Positions 9,647 through 16,721 are shown, counted from the first letter of the stretch. The stretch is 64,000 bases of DNA from CAIXSE01 sp040769125 (GCA_040769125.1 JAXGLO010000001.1:1240001-1304000), one strand, 5' to 3'. Program-made: numbers and translations. The notes: generated from the sequence alone by a model not told the origin.

Positions 9647-9716
9647 GCTGTGGAGGATTCGGGCGTTCGACCGACAAGAGTGAGAGTAACGACGCAACAG
9701 GGCATGGGAAAGGCTT

Positions 9717-10931
9717 ATGAGCACGTTCGCCTATAAGGGGCTCGACGCACGAGGAGCGGCTACCAGCGGCGAGATCGAGAGCGTCAATAAGATGGCCGCG
9801 GCCGCGGCGCTGCGCAACAGGGGGCTCACGGTCGTCGACCTCAACGAGGTCAAGTCCGGCTGGCAGCAGATCCAGGTGGGCGGCCGCATCAAGCCCAAGG
9901 ATCTTACCGTCTTCTCGCGTCAGTTCGCCACGATGGTCAATTCCGGGCTCTCGATGCTGCGCTGTCTCTACGTGCTCGAGGAGCAGACGCCCAACCAGCG
10001 GCTGGCCAAGGTCGTCGGTCAGGTGCGGGAAGACGTAGAGGCGGGCATCTCGCTGTCGGACGCCCTGGGGAAGCACCCCAGGGTCTTCAACCGGCTGTAC
10101 GTGAGCATGGTGCGCGCCGGCGAGCTGGGCGGCATCCTGGACGACGTGCTCAACCGCCTCGCCACCCAGCTCGAGAAGGAAGACAGCATCCGCCGCGCAG
10201 TCAAGTCGGCGATGGTCTATCCGGCGCTCATCGGCACCTTCGCCATTCTCGTACTCGTCGGCATGGTCATGTTCCTGATTCCCATCTTCGCCGGCATGTA
10301 TAAGGAGCTCGGCGACGCCCAGCTCCCCCTGCTCACGCGCATCATGGTCAACGTCTCGAACGTTTTCAGAAGCTGGTGGGGCCTCGTCTTTCTGGCGGTG
10401 ATCATCTTCGTCGTCTGGGGCCTGCGCCGGCTCAAGGAGACCGATCGCGGCCGCGAGGTCTGGGATCGCTTCAAGCTCAACATCCCCATGGGCGTCGGGG
10501 AGATCATCCGCAAGCTCGCGGTGGCGCGCTTCTCGCGCACCTTCGGCACGCTGATCACCTCGGGCGTCCCGATCCTCCAGGCCATCGACATCACCGGCAA
10601 GGCGGCCGGCAACGTGGTCATCGAGAATGCCATGGAGAAGGTACAAGTCGCGGTGAAGGAAGGGCAGCCGATCACCGGGCCTCTCGAGAAGGAGAGGATC
10701 TTCCCGGCGATGGTCACGCAGATGATATCGGTGGGCGAGGAGACGGGCTCCCTCGACGCGATGCTCGCGAAGATCGCCGATTTCTACGAAGACGAGGTCA
10801 ACGCGGCAATCAAGTCGCTTACCTCGATCCTCGAGCCGATCCTCATGCTCTTCGTGGGCGCCATCGTCGGCATCGTCGTCATCTCGATGTACCTGCCGAT
10901 CTTCAGCATGATGAACATCGTGAAGGAATAG
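9717..10931 (+). CDS. pilC: Type IV pilus inner-membrane platform protein PilC
   Basis: A 404-aa GspF/PilC family platform protein linking the PilB/PilT ATPases to pilin polymerisation. It has two repeated GspF domains, the first starting near LTVFSRQFATMVNSGLSML and the second near VARFSRTFGTLITSGVPIL. Three hydrophobic membrane segments are visible (around SAMVYPALIGTFAILVLVG, GLVFLAVIIFVVW, and the C-terminal ILMLFVGAIVGIVVISMYLP). The N-terminal TFAYKGLDARG motif is characteristic. It lies downstream of pilT and four bases before a sigma factor gene, so the sigma gene is almost certainly in the same transcript. Confidence 0.96.
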   Translation: MSTFAYKGLDARGAATSGEIESVNKMAAAAALRNRGLTVVDLNEVKSGWQQIQVGGRIKPKDLTVFSRQFATMVNSGLSMLRCLYVLEEQTPNQRLAKVVGQVREDVEAGISLSDALGKHPRVFNRLYVSMVRAGELGGILDDVLNRLATQLEKEDSIRRAVKSAMVYPALIGTFAILVLVGMVMFLIPIFAGMYKELGDAQLPLLTRIMVNVSNVFRSWWGLVFLAVIIFVVWGLRRLKETDRGREVWDRFKLNIPMGVGEIIRKLAVARFSRTFGTLITSGVPILQAIDITGKAAGNVVIENAMEKVQVAVKEGQPITGPLEKERIFPAMVTQMISVGEETGSLDAMLAKIADFYEDEVNAAIKSLTSILEPILMLFVGAIVGIVVISMYLPIFSMMNIVKE

Positions 10932-10935
10932 GCCG

Positions 10936-11691
10936 ATGCCGGTACCGACGGACGTCGGCAACGAGGAACTGCTCGCCGACTACCACGACAGCGGCTCGGC
11001 TCAGCTGCTCGACGAGCTGGTGCGCCGCAACCAGAACCTTCTGCATCACATCCTGAAGCGGTTCGCCTACGCCGACGAGCCCTACGAAGACCTGCTGCAG
11101 GTGGCCAACCTGGGGCTGATCAAGGCGGCGCAGCGCTTCGACTGCGAGCGCGGCGTCAGGTTCAGCACCTACGCCACCGCCATCGTCGACGGCGAGCTGC
11201 GCCACCATCTGCGCGACGCGCTGCTCATGCGCCAGCCGCTCTGGGTCAAGAAGGTATACGCGCAGATCCAGGAGAAGAGCAGCGAGCTGCTGCGCAAGCT
11301 GGGGCGACCGCCAACCATGGCCGAGCTCTCCGAGGCGCTCAACATCGGGGAGAGCGGCATCCTGGAGGTCACCAACCTGTACGCGCGCATCGACCTGCAC
11401 AGCCGCAACGAGCCGTTCGCGCCCGACGAGCTGCAAGCCGAGGCCGACCCCGCCATGGTGCAGTCCGTGCGCCAGGAGAGCTTCCAGCTGCCCATAGAGG
11501 ACCGCATCGTGCTCTACCAGGCGCTGGACAAGCTGTCGGCGTTCGAGAAGAAGCTCATCTACCTGCTGTTCTTCAAGGACCTCACGCAGAGTCAGGCGGC
11601 CGAGGAGCTGGGGCTCACGCAGAAGAAGGTCTCGCGTGAGTCCATCAAGACGCTCGGCCGCCTCAGGGCCACGCTTGGCAAAGGCGCTTAG
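10936..11691 (+). CDS. SigB/WhiG-class sigma factor inside the pilus operon
   Basis: A 251-aa sigma-70 family protein four bases after pilC. Region 2 is YEDLLQVANLGLIKAAQRFD followed by FSTYATAIVDGELRHHLRD. Region 3 is RPPTMAELSEALNIGESGIL, and region 4 has the helix-turn-helix LTQSQAAEELGLTQKKVSR. It lacks region 1 and resembles alternative sigma factors of the sporulation/SigF/FliA-WhiG type. It has no adjacent anti-sigma gene. Sitting between the pilus motor genes and the riboswitch-controlled pilins, it is a good candidate to direct transcription of the pilin and minor-pilin part of the locus. That role is inferred from position only. Confidence 0.88.
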   Translation: MPVPTDVGNEELLADYHDSGSAQLLDELVRRNQNLLHHILKRFAYADEPYEDLLQVANLGLIKAAQRFDCERGVRFSTYATAIVDGELRHHLRDALLMRQPLWVKKVYAQIQEKSSELLRKLGRPPTMAELSEALNIGESGILEVTNLYARIDLHSRNEPFAPDELQAEADPAMVQSVRQESFQLPIEDRIVLYQALDKLSAFEKKLIYLLFFKDLTQSQAAEELGLTQKKVSRESIKTLGRLRATLGKGA

Positions 11692-11754
11692 CTACGCACT
11701 TAGCCACTAGACGAACGTACCAGGTCTAGGAATTCGACGACCTGGCAGAGTAAG

Positions 11755-11840
11755 TGCGAAGGCGTTCAGGGCAAACCACTTGCGAAGGTGGGGCGCAAAG
11801 CCGCGGGGCTCCTGTCGGAGCCGGCCGAGCTGCCGCCAGA
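11755..11840 (+). promoter_or_regulatory. c-di-GMP-I (GEMM) riboswitch aptamer, copy 1
   Basis: The core CAGGGCAAACC (11767-11777) and CGCAAAGCC (11794-11802) are the two conserved blocks of the GEMM-I family. Between them is P2, CCACTT/AGGTGG, capped by a GCGA GNRA tetraloop (11782-11785), the loop that docks in the known structure. P3 is a perfect GGCTCC-TGTC-GGAGCC hairpin (11807-11822). The closing stem can form between GGCG 11761-11764 and CGCC 11834-11837. The GGG of the core matches the Vibrio Vc2 c-di-GMP aptamer, which argues for c-di-GMP over the A-variant that senses cyclic AMP-GMP, though this needs binding data. It lies 5' of a terminator and the first pilin gene. Confidence 0.9.
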
Positions 11841-11854
11841 GGTCGATCCACCAG

Positions 11855-11898
11855 AGCCTGTGGAGCCTGCGCCGAGAGGCGGCCCCCACAGGCTTTTT
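11855..11898 (+). terminator. Riboswitch-associated intrinsic terminator (expression platform 1)
   Basis: The perfect 9-bp stem AGCCTGTGG (11855-11863) / CCACAGGCT (11886-11894) encloses a second CGCC-GAGA-GGCG hairpin and is followed directly by TTTTTG. It lies 15 bases after the aptamer and before the pilin, so it is the probable switch output. A competing hairpin CCAC...GTGG using the 5' arm (about 11849-11863) could act as antiterminator. Whether ligand turns the gene on or off cannot be read from sequence alone. Confidence 0.85.
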
Positions 11899-12009
11899 GT
11901 GTCGCAAAAATGGGGCTAAAGGTCCGGGGAGAAACAGCCGAACTGGACAGTGGACAGAGAAACCATGAGGGCCCCGAGGGCCACAAGCACGAGAGGAGAT
12001 GCTAGGAAC

Positions 12010-12426
12010 ATGATGCGTATCAAGAGAGGTCAGAAAGGCTTCACGCTTATCGAGCTGCTGATCGTGATCATCATCATCGGCATTCTGGCCGCGATCGCGA
12101 TCCCGATGTTCCTGAACCAGCGCGACAAGGCCAAGGAGGCCGCGGTCAAGGAAGGCATCCACACCATCCAGATCGGCGTCCAGAGCTACGCCGTCGACCA
12201 CAACGACGCCTATCCTGCAGCGGATAAGGTCGTTTCTGGCAACACTCCCGACACCGTTGGCGCTGTGGTTGACAATTGGCCGAAGAATCCATGGAGCAGC
12301 ACAAACGCCGACATGACCAGGCGGGAGAATGCGACCCAGGGCGATTTCACGTACACTACAGGCACCGACACGTTTACTCTGATCGGATACGGCAAGGGCA
12401 ACGCGCCAGTCATCGAAGTTCCGTGA
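12010..12426 (+). CDS. pilA: Major type IV pilin, copy 1
   Basis: A 138-aa prepilin. The short basic leader MMRIKRGQKG ends in Gly, followed by the mature N-terminus FTLIELLIVIIIIGILAAIA, with Phe1, Glu5 and a hydrophobic helix as in type IVa pilins. The globular part is about 100 residues with no cysteines, so no disulfide-bonded D-loop. The C-terminus is FTLIGYGKGNAPVIEVP. ATG 12010 and ATG 12013 are both possible; AGGAG lies at 11994-11998 and AGGA at 12004-12007. The gene is behind riboswitch copy 1 and its terminator and ahead of a strong terminator, so it can be a monocistronic, switch-controlled transcript. PilD is encoded at 15945-16721. Confidence 0.95.
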   Translation: MMRIKRGQKGFTLIELLIVIIIIGILAAIAIPMFLNQRDKAKEAAVKEGIHTIQIGVQSYAVDHNDAYPAADKVVSGNTPDTVGAVVDNWPKNPWSSTNADMTRRENATQGDFTYTTGTDTFTLIGYGKGNAPVIEVP

Positions 12427-12446
12427 TCTGATTCGTATTCTGGTTC

Positions 12447-12488
12447 AAAGACCGGGGCGGCTGCTCTCGCAGCCGCCCCGGTCTTTTT
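12447..12488 (+). terminator. Intrinsic terminator after pilin 1
   Basis: Perfect 18-bp stem AAAGACCGGGGCGGCTGC / GCAGCCGCCCCGGTCTTT with a TCTC loop, then a T-run, 20 bases after the pilin stop. It isolates pilin 1 from the second riboswitch-pilin unit. Confidence 0.95.
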
Positions 12489-12540
12489 GCTACCTTCGTT
12501 TCAGAGCCTTCGTCTCCGGCAGGACTGCCGCTCTGCCCCG

Positions 12541-12625
12541 CGAACGGTGTTCTGGGCTGCACAGACCTGAAGGCGAGGCGAAAGAGTCGGTCGCCAAGGG
12601 TGGAGCACGCAACGTCACGCTCGGC
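12541..12625 (+). pseudogene. Degenerate pilin fragment A
   Basis: Untranslated remnant between the pilin 1 terminator and riboswitch 2. Read in the frame beginning near 12572, it encodes EAKESVAKGGARNVTLGKGA, which parallels the pilin stretch KAKEAAVKEGIHTIQIG just after the N-terminal helix. The preceding bases (CGAACGGTGTTCTGGG) are shared with fragment B. No start codon, ribosome binding site or hydrophobic helix is present, so I treat it as debris of an older duplication. Confidence 0.45.
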
Positions 12626-12699
12626 AAAGGTGCCCAAACACGCACCTGGACCCTAGACGAACGTACCAGGTCTAGGAGTCCCGCGACTCGGCAGAGTAA

Positions 12700-12786
12700 G
12701 TGCAAAGGCGTTCAGGGCAAACCACTTGCGAAGCTGAGGCGTAAAGCCGCGGCGCCCCTGTCGGAGCCGGCCGGGCCGCCGCCGGA
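12700..12786 (+). promoter_or_regulatory. c-di-GMP-I (GEMM) riboswitch aptamer, copy 2
   Basis: It retains the CAGGGCAAACC core (12713-12723), the GCGA tetraloop of P2 (12728-12731) and CGTAAAGCC. P2 and P3 each carry mismatches relative to copy 1 (for example GCCCC opposite GGAGC in P3), so affinity may differ. GGCG 12707-12710 can close with a CGCC near 12777-12783. No terminator follows. The sequence runs straight into GCCTGCGCCGGGAGGC (12812-12827), in which GCCT can pair with AGGC and mask the GGGAGG upstream of the pilin start. Control is therefore more likely at translation initiation, which is inference. Confidence 0.85.
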
Positions 12787-12839
12787 GTTCGATCCACCCA
12801 GAGCCTGTGGAGCCTGCGCCGGGAGGCGTTGCTAGGCAC

Positions 12840-13241
12840 ATGATGCGTATCAAGAGAGGTCAGAAGGGCTTCACGCTCATCGAGCTGCTGATCGTGTTCG
12901 TCATCATCGGCATTCTGGCCGCGATCGCGATCCCGATGTACCTGAACCAGCGGGACAGAGCCAAGGAGGCTGTGGTTAAGGAGGGCGTCCACTGCATCCA
13001 GGTCGGCGTCCAGGCCTATGCCGTCCACAACGACGATACATATCCCGACGAAGGAAAAGTCGCAGAGGACGGGGAGGTCGGCCAGGTCGTCGACCAGTGG
13101 CCGAAGAATCCATGGACCAACGCCTTCATGGTTGACTCCGATGATGCCAGCCAGGGCGACTTCAATTACGAAGCAACCGGCGACCAGTTCACGTTGGTCG
13201 GATACGGCAAGGGTGGGACTCCGGTAATCGAGATTCCGTGA
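12840..13241 (+). CDS. pilA: Major type IV pilin, copy 2
   Basis: A 133-aa prepilin paralogous to copy 1. It has the same MMRIKRGQKG leader, cleavage before Phe, and helix FTLIELLIVFVIIGILAAIA with Glu5. The first 60 residues are nearly identical to copy 1. The distal half diverges (VAEDGEVGQVVDQWPKNPW) but the C-terminal FTLVGYGKGGTPVIEIP matches. A single Cys (HCIQVG) is present. Start ATG 12840 or 12843; GGGAGG lies 13 bases upstream of the first. Alternative subunit use, antigenic diversity or dosage are possible reasons for two copies; the sequence does not decide. Confidence 0.94.
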   Translation: MMRIKRGQKGFTLIELLIVFVIIGILAAIAIPMYLNQRDRAKEAVVKEGVHCIQVGVQAYAVHNDDTYPDEGKVAEDGEVGQVVDQWPKNPWTNAFMVDSDDASQGDFNYEATGDQFTLVGYGKGGTPVIEIP

Positions 13242-13263
13242 TCTGACCCACATTCTGGTTGAA

Positions 13264-13303
13264 AGTCCGGGGCGGCTGCGAGAGCAGCCGCCCTGGACTC
13301 TTT
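13264..13303 (+). terminator. Intrinsic terminator after pilin 2
   Basis: 16-bp stem AGTCCGGGGCGGCTGC / GCAGCCGCCCTGGACT with a GAGA loop and one G-T pair, followed by CTTT. It is homologous to the pilin 1 terminator but has a poorer T-run, so it may be leakier. Confidence 0.88.
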
Positions 13304-13374
13304 CCGTCTTCAATTCGGGGACCTCGCCTCTGGCAGGACTGCCGCTCTACCCCGCGAACGGTGTTCTGGGCTGC

Positions 13375-13638
13375 ATGAACCGGTGGCATGAGGCGAAAGA
13401 GGAGGCCATCAAGGGTGGAGCGCACAACGTCACGCTCGGCAGCGGCGGCAGCCCCGTCGACGTCCTGGCCGAGAGTTCATGGACGGGGCTCGACGCGACT
13501 GGGGGAGACCGAGGAAACGAGTCTGAGGGAATGAACCAGGAACACCACCATTCCGCGAAAGCAGCCGGATCGTTTATCCTGACCGGTGTCGGAACGGGCG
13601 CGTACCGCTCAGTACAGCGCCCGAGCATCTCTTACTGA
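13375..13638 (+). pseudogene. Degenerate pilin fragment B (open reading frame of 87 codons)
   Basis: An open frame whose N-terminus MNRWHEAKEEAIKGGAHN aligns without gaps to the pilin segment LNQRDKAKEAAVKEGIHT immediately after the hydrophobic helix. The later GSFILTGVGTGAY recalls the pilin C-terminal motif FTLIGYGKGNAP. The prepilin leader and helix are missing, and no good ribosome binding site precedes the ATG, so it cannot be a normal pilin. It is most likely a decayed pilin, though a soluble pilin-head protein is not excluded. It lies between the pilin 2 terminator and the ABC transporter genes. Confidence 0.45.
13596..13622 (+). promoter_or_regulatory. Hairpin before the ABC transporter genes
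   Basis: Stem GGGCGCGTAC / GTAC-A-GCGCCC with a single bulged A and a six-base loop, ending 21 bases before the ABC ATPase start. There is no T-run, so it may be an mRNA end or processing structure rather than a terminator. Confidence 0.3.
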
Positions 13639-13643
13639 AGGTT

Positions 13644-14360
13644 ATGGAGTCAGTGCTTCGCATCGAGGGCGTCAGGAAGACGGTTCATACGGGGTTCAGG
13701 CGGAAGGCCGTTGAGATCCTGAGGGGGGTGGATCTTGAGGTCGCCCCCAACGACGTGTTCGGGCTCCTCGGGCCCAACGGCGCCGGGAAGACGACCACGG
13801 TGAAGGTCGCTTTGGGCCTCATGCGCCCCAGCTCAGGCTCGGTGGCGCTCGGCGTCGCGGGGCTCTCTCACGTCGGGTATCTCCCCGAGAACCCCTACTT
13901 CTACGACTATCTCTCCGGCAGGGAGTTCCTCGACTTCTGCGCGCAGCTCTTCGGCCTGCGCGGGGAGGAGAGGCGTGGCCGTGTCGAGGCCCTGCTGGGC
14001 GACGTCGGCCTGGTGGCCGCCGCCGATACCCAGCTGCGGAAGTACTCCAAGGGCATGCTACAGCGCATCGGCATCGCCCAGGCTCTCGTCAACGACCCGG
14101 AGCTGGTCCTCCTCGACGAGCCCATGACCGGCCTCGATCCGGTGGGCCGGGTCGAGGTGAAGCGCATCATCCAGCGCCTGCACGAGCGCGGCAAGACGGT
14201 GCTGTTCAACTCGCACATCCTCAGCGACGTGTATGAGCTGTGCACACGCATCGCCATCATGAAAGAGGGGCGCGTGGTGTGGCAGGGCGATGTCGCCGAG
14301 GCAACCGCCGCCGGAGCCGGGTCTCTCGAGGACTTCTTCATGAAGGTGGTGACGGCGTGA
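13644..14360 (+). CDS. ABC transporter ATP-binding protein (PilH-like position)
   Basis: A 238-aa ATPase with Walker A GPNGAGKT (residues 43-50), a signature loop YSKGMLQRIGIAQAL with SKGM in place of the canonical SGGQ, and Walker B LVLLDEPMTGLD. A final His switch (NSHIL) is present. It overlaps the permease gene by four bases (GTGA) and, with the following TPR-like gene, forms a three-gene unit between pilins and prepilin peptidase. The set resembles pilG-pilH-pilI of Myxococcus, an ABC system needed for pilus formation. The equivalence is by arrangement, not proven homology. Confidence 0.85.
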   Translation: MESVLRIEGVRKTVHTGFRRKAVEILRGVDLEVAPNDVFGLLGPNGAGKTTTVKVALGLMRPSSGSVALGVAGLSHVGYLPENPYFYDYLSGREFLDFCAQLFGLRGEERRGRVEALLGDVGLVAAADTQLRKYSKGMLQRIGIAQALVNDPELVLLDEPMTGLDPVGRVEVKRIIQRLHERGKTVLFNSHILSDVYELCTRIAIMKEGRVVWQGDVAEATAAGAGSLEDFFMKVVTA

Positions 14361-15121
14361 ATCAAGTGGTCGCCATCGCCGTCAACACGTTCAAGGAGAC
14401 GATCCGCGACCGCGTGCTGGTCGTCATCGTCGCGTTCGCGCTCCTCATGATCGTCGGCGGTCTGTGGCTGGGCAGCATCAGCCTCGGCGAGGAGAGCCGC
14501 ATGATGATCGACTTCGGCCTCGTGGCGGTCAGCGGGTTCGGCCTCATCGTGGCCGTATTCGTCGCGGCCGGCCTCGTCCGCAAGGAGGTCGAGAAGCGCA
14601 CGGTCTTCGTGCTCTTCTCGAAGCCCGTTAGTCGGGGAGCGTTCATTCTGGGCAAGTTCCTGGGCTTCTGCTGCACCATGGCGGTAGTGCTCGCCGGGAT
14701 GGGGGCGTTTCTGGTCGCGCTGGTGTGGCTCGTGGGGGGCCAGCCCACGCCGATGCTGATGCTGGCCGTGGTCATGATCTACGTTCAGCTGCTGGCGGTG
14801 ATGGCGGTTACCATCTTCTTCTCGACGCTGGGCTCGGCGATTCTCGCCAGTGTGCTCGGCATCTGCGTCTATGTCGCCGGGCAGCTCAGCCACAACGTGC
14901 TCTCCCTCACGCGTCTCGGCGAGAACGCTGTGACCGAGGCGCTCTCGTGGGTCGTGTACGTAGTGATTCCGAACTTCTCCGCGGTCGACGTGAAGGCCGG
15001 CGTGGTCGGCGAGCAGACGCTCGCCGGGGGGCAGCTGGCGCTCTGGACCGTGTATCTGCTCGCCTACGTCGTCGTCGTGCTCGCGCTGGCGACGCTCGTC
15101 TTCCGCCGCAAGGAGTTCTGA
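14357..15121 (+). CDS. ABC-2 type permease (PilI-like position)
   Basis: A 254-aa membrane protein partnered with the preceding ATPase. The GTG start overlaps that gene's stop. About six hydrophobic segments are visible, with the family motif EKRTVFVLFSKPVSRGAF between the second and third. It resembles NosY/ABC-2 permeases. The substrate is unknown; in Myxococcus the analogous PilI acts in pilus assembly. It is followed three bases later by the anchored helical protein. Confidence 0.85.
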   Translation: MNQVVAIAVNTFKETIRDRVLVVIVAFALLMIVGGLWLGSISLGEESRMMIDFGLVAVSGFGLIVAVFVAAGLVRKEVEKRTVFVLFSKPVSRGAFILGKFLGFCCTMAVVLAGMGAFLVALVWLVGGQPTPMLMLAVVMIYVQLLAVMAVTIFFSTLGSAILASVLGICVYVAGQLSHNVLSLTRLGENAVTEALSWVVYVVIPNFSAVDVKAGVVGEQTLAGGQLALWTVYLLAYVVVVLALATLVFRRKEF

Positions 15122-15124
15122 GCG

Positions 15125-15868
15125 ATGCGGCGACTGCTTGCGCTGGCCGTCGTGGTGGTCTGCGCCAGCGTCGTGGTGGCCTACCAGGCCACCAGACCGG
15201 CGCAGGTGAAGGGCGACCCTCGCGTGTTCGTACCATCAGCCGATTTCTACCTCGATTTCTCGCCCAGCTTCCGCACGTCGCTCGCCGATCTGTACTTCCT
15301 CTCCATGGTCCAGTACTACGGCGAGCACGTCAGCGGCGACGGCAGGTTCGATTCCCTGCCTCAGATGGTCGATCTGGTGACGCGCCTGAGCCCGCGATTC
15401 ACACGCGCCTACTTCTTCGCGGAGTTCGCGCTGCTCGACGCAAAGGAGCCGGGCGCGGCCTACGAGGTCTTGCTACGGGGTTTCAAGGAGAACCCTCAGG
15501 ACTGGCGATTCCCAGCGCATCTCGGTTTCTTCGCGTACACGTTCGCCAGAAATCGGGACAAGGCCACAATCGCCGCCGAGTGGTATCAGCGGGCGGCGGA
15601 GATCCCCGGCAGTCCGAGCTACGTCTCTCGACTTGCGGCCACATTGATGGCTAAAGGCGGCGAGCGGGAGAAGAGCATCATCATGTGGGGGCAGGTGTAC
15701 GCGGACGGAGACAAGTACTCGCGTCAGAAGGCTGTTCAGGCCCTGGACCGGATTCTGCCGGCGGAGGAGCAGGCGAGAATGGAGGCGCTCGCGCCGCTGG
15801 CGGGCACCATGCCCGAGGCCCTGTTCAAGGAGCTCGTCGCTCAGCTCGTCGGGGGCTCCCTGCCGTGA
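15125..15868 (+). CDS. Membrane-anchored helical (TPR-like) protein of the pilus ABC unit
   Basis: A 247-aa protein with an uncleaved signal-anchor or signal peptide (RRLLALAVVVVCASVVVAYQ) and no lipobox Cys in that stretch. The rest is alpha-helical with repeat-like 30-40 residue units (YFFAEFALLDAKEPGAAYEV, HLGFFAYTFARNRDKATIAA), suggesting divergent TPRs on the outer face. It is three bases after the permease, so it is part of the transporter unit and occupies the role of the accessory PilG-like protein. I do not recognise it as a named family; function is inferred from context. Confidence 0.6.
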   Translation: MRRLLALAVVVVCASVVVAYQATRPAQVKGDPRVFVPSADFYLDFSPSFRTSLADLYFLSMVQYYGEHVSGDGRFDSLPQMVDLVTRLSPRFTRAYFFAEFALLDAKEPGAAYEVLLRGFKENPQDWRFPAHLGFFAYTFARNRDKATIAAEWYQRAAEIPGSPSYVSRLAATLMAKGGEREKSIIMWGQVYADGDKYSRQKAVQALDRILPAEEQARMEALAPLAGTMPEALFKELVAQLVGGSLP

Positions 15869-15944
15869 GCTGGACGACACCCGACCGGCTCGCCCTCGCG
15901 TCTGCCACCACGGCGCAGCGCCGTACCTGGAGCCCTGAACGCCG

Positions 15945-16721
15945 ATGAACTGGCCTCTCGTGGTGATCGCCGCCGTCTACGGCCTTCTTATAGGCAGCTT
16001 CCTCAACGCCTGGGCGTGGCGTCTGGCGCACGACGAGCGCATCACACAGGGCCGGTCGCGCTGCCCGTACTGTGGGCACCTCATCCGCGGGTACGACAAC
16101 ATCCCGCTGCTGAGCTGGCTGGTGCTGCGCGGCCGCTGCCGCGACTGCCGCGCTCCGATCCACTGGCGCTATCCCGTCGGCGAGGCGCTCACGGCCGCGC
16201 TGTTCGCCGCCGTCGCGGCGATGGACGGGCTCTCGTGGATGCTGATCCCGCACCTGCTGTTCGTGTCGGCGCTCATCGTCGTGAGCCAGGTCGACCTCGA
16301 GATCCGCATCGTCCCGGATGTAGTGATCCTGCCGGCGGCGGCCATTGGTCTGCCGTTGATGATCGTGCTCGGCGAGGGCCCCTGGTGGCAGTGGCCCGTC
16401 GCCGGGCTGGGCGCCGCCGCCTTCCTGTACGTGATCGGCGAGGTGTATTACCGCGTGCGGCACGTGGAAGGCATGGGCTTCGGCGACGTCAAGCTGGCGC
16501 TCTGCATGGGTGTGTACCTGGGCGCCTCGGTGGTGCCGGCCCTGTTCATCGGGTTCATCGGCGGGGCGCTCGCCGGGGTCATCATCCTCGCGCTGCGCAA
16601 GGGGGACGGCAAGACCGCCATCCCGTTCGGGCCATTCCTCGCCGCCGCCGCCGTAATCTGCCTCTTCGCCGGTCCGGCGCTGATCGCTGCCTATCTGGGC
16701 CTGGCGTTCCCGGATCGCTGA
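15945..16721 (+). CDS. pilD: Prepilin peptidase / N-methyltransferase PilD
   Basis: Polytopic membrane aspartyl protease (258 aa) that removes prepilin leaders and N-methylates the new Phe1. The cytoplasmic loop has the zinc tetracysteine CPYC...CRDC. The catalytic Asps are in VDLEIRIVPDVVILP and in the GMGFGDVKL motif. About eight hydrophobic segments are visible. Substrates in this locus are the two major pilins and the minor pilins at 17082-19943. It follows the ABC unit after 76 bases. Confidence 0.96.
   Translation: MNWPLVVIAAVYGLLIGSFLNAWAWRLAHDERITQGRSRCPYCGHLIRGYDNIPLLSWLVLRGRCRDCRAPIHWRYPVGEALTAALFAAVAAMDGLSWMLIPHLLFVSALIVVSQVDLEIRIVPDVVILPAAAIGLPLMIVLGEGPWWQWPVAGLGAAAFLYVIGEVYYRVRHVEGMGFGDVKLALCMGVYLGASVVPALFIGFIGGALAGVIILALRKGDGKTAIPFGPFLAAAAVICLFAGPALIAAYLGLAFPDR

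Larger units (their letters stand above)
11707..12625 (+). repeat. Pilin duplication unit 1 (leader, riboswitch, pilin, terminator, pilin fragment)
   Basis: First copy of a tandemly duplicated unit. It opens with 23 bases (inverted repeat CTAGAC-N11-GTCTAG) that recur unchanged at the start of unit 2. Then come a diverged 15-base stretch, the riboswitch, a terminator, the pilin gene, the pilin terminator and a pilin-like fragment containing CGAACGGTGTTCTGGG. The leader also holds a CCAGGTC/GACCTGG hairpin (11720-11745) before the aptamer. The offset between matching landmarks of the two units is about 946 bases at the leader and 814-830 bases later. The difference is the leader segment missing from unit 2. 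Confidence 0.85.
12653..13450 (+). repeat. Pilin duplication unit 2
   Basis: Second copy of the pilin unit. The opening 23 bases (12653-12675) match unit 1 exactly. The next segment has diverged but again forms a hairpin (GAGTC-CCGC-GACTC). The aptamer, pilin coding sequence, terminator and pilin-like fragment follow in the same order. Compared with unit 1, about 117 bases between the end of the aptamer region and the pilin ribosome binding site are missing, including the terminator. The leader and aptamer are much more similar between units than the C-terminal halves of the pilins. Confidence 0.85.

Noticed and set aside
11743..11758. Sigma-54-like element TGGCA-N7-TGCG (GG and GC at -24/-12 spacing), repeated at 12689-12704
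   Set aside because: The start point would fall inside the riboswitch core and remove the closing stem strand. The conserved bases are better explained by the aptamer flank, and sigma-54 is generally absent from high-GC actinobacteria.
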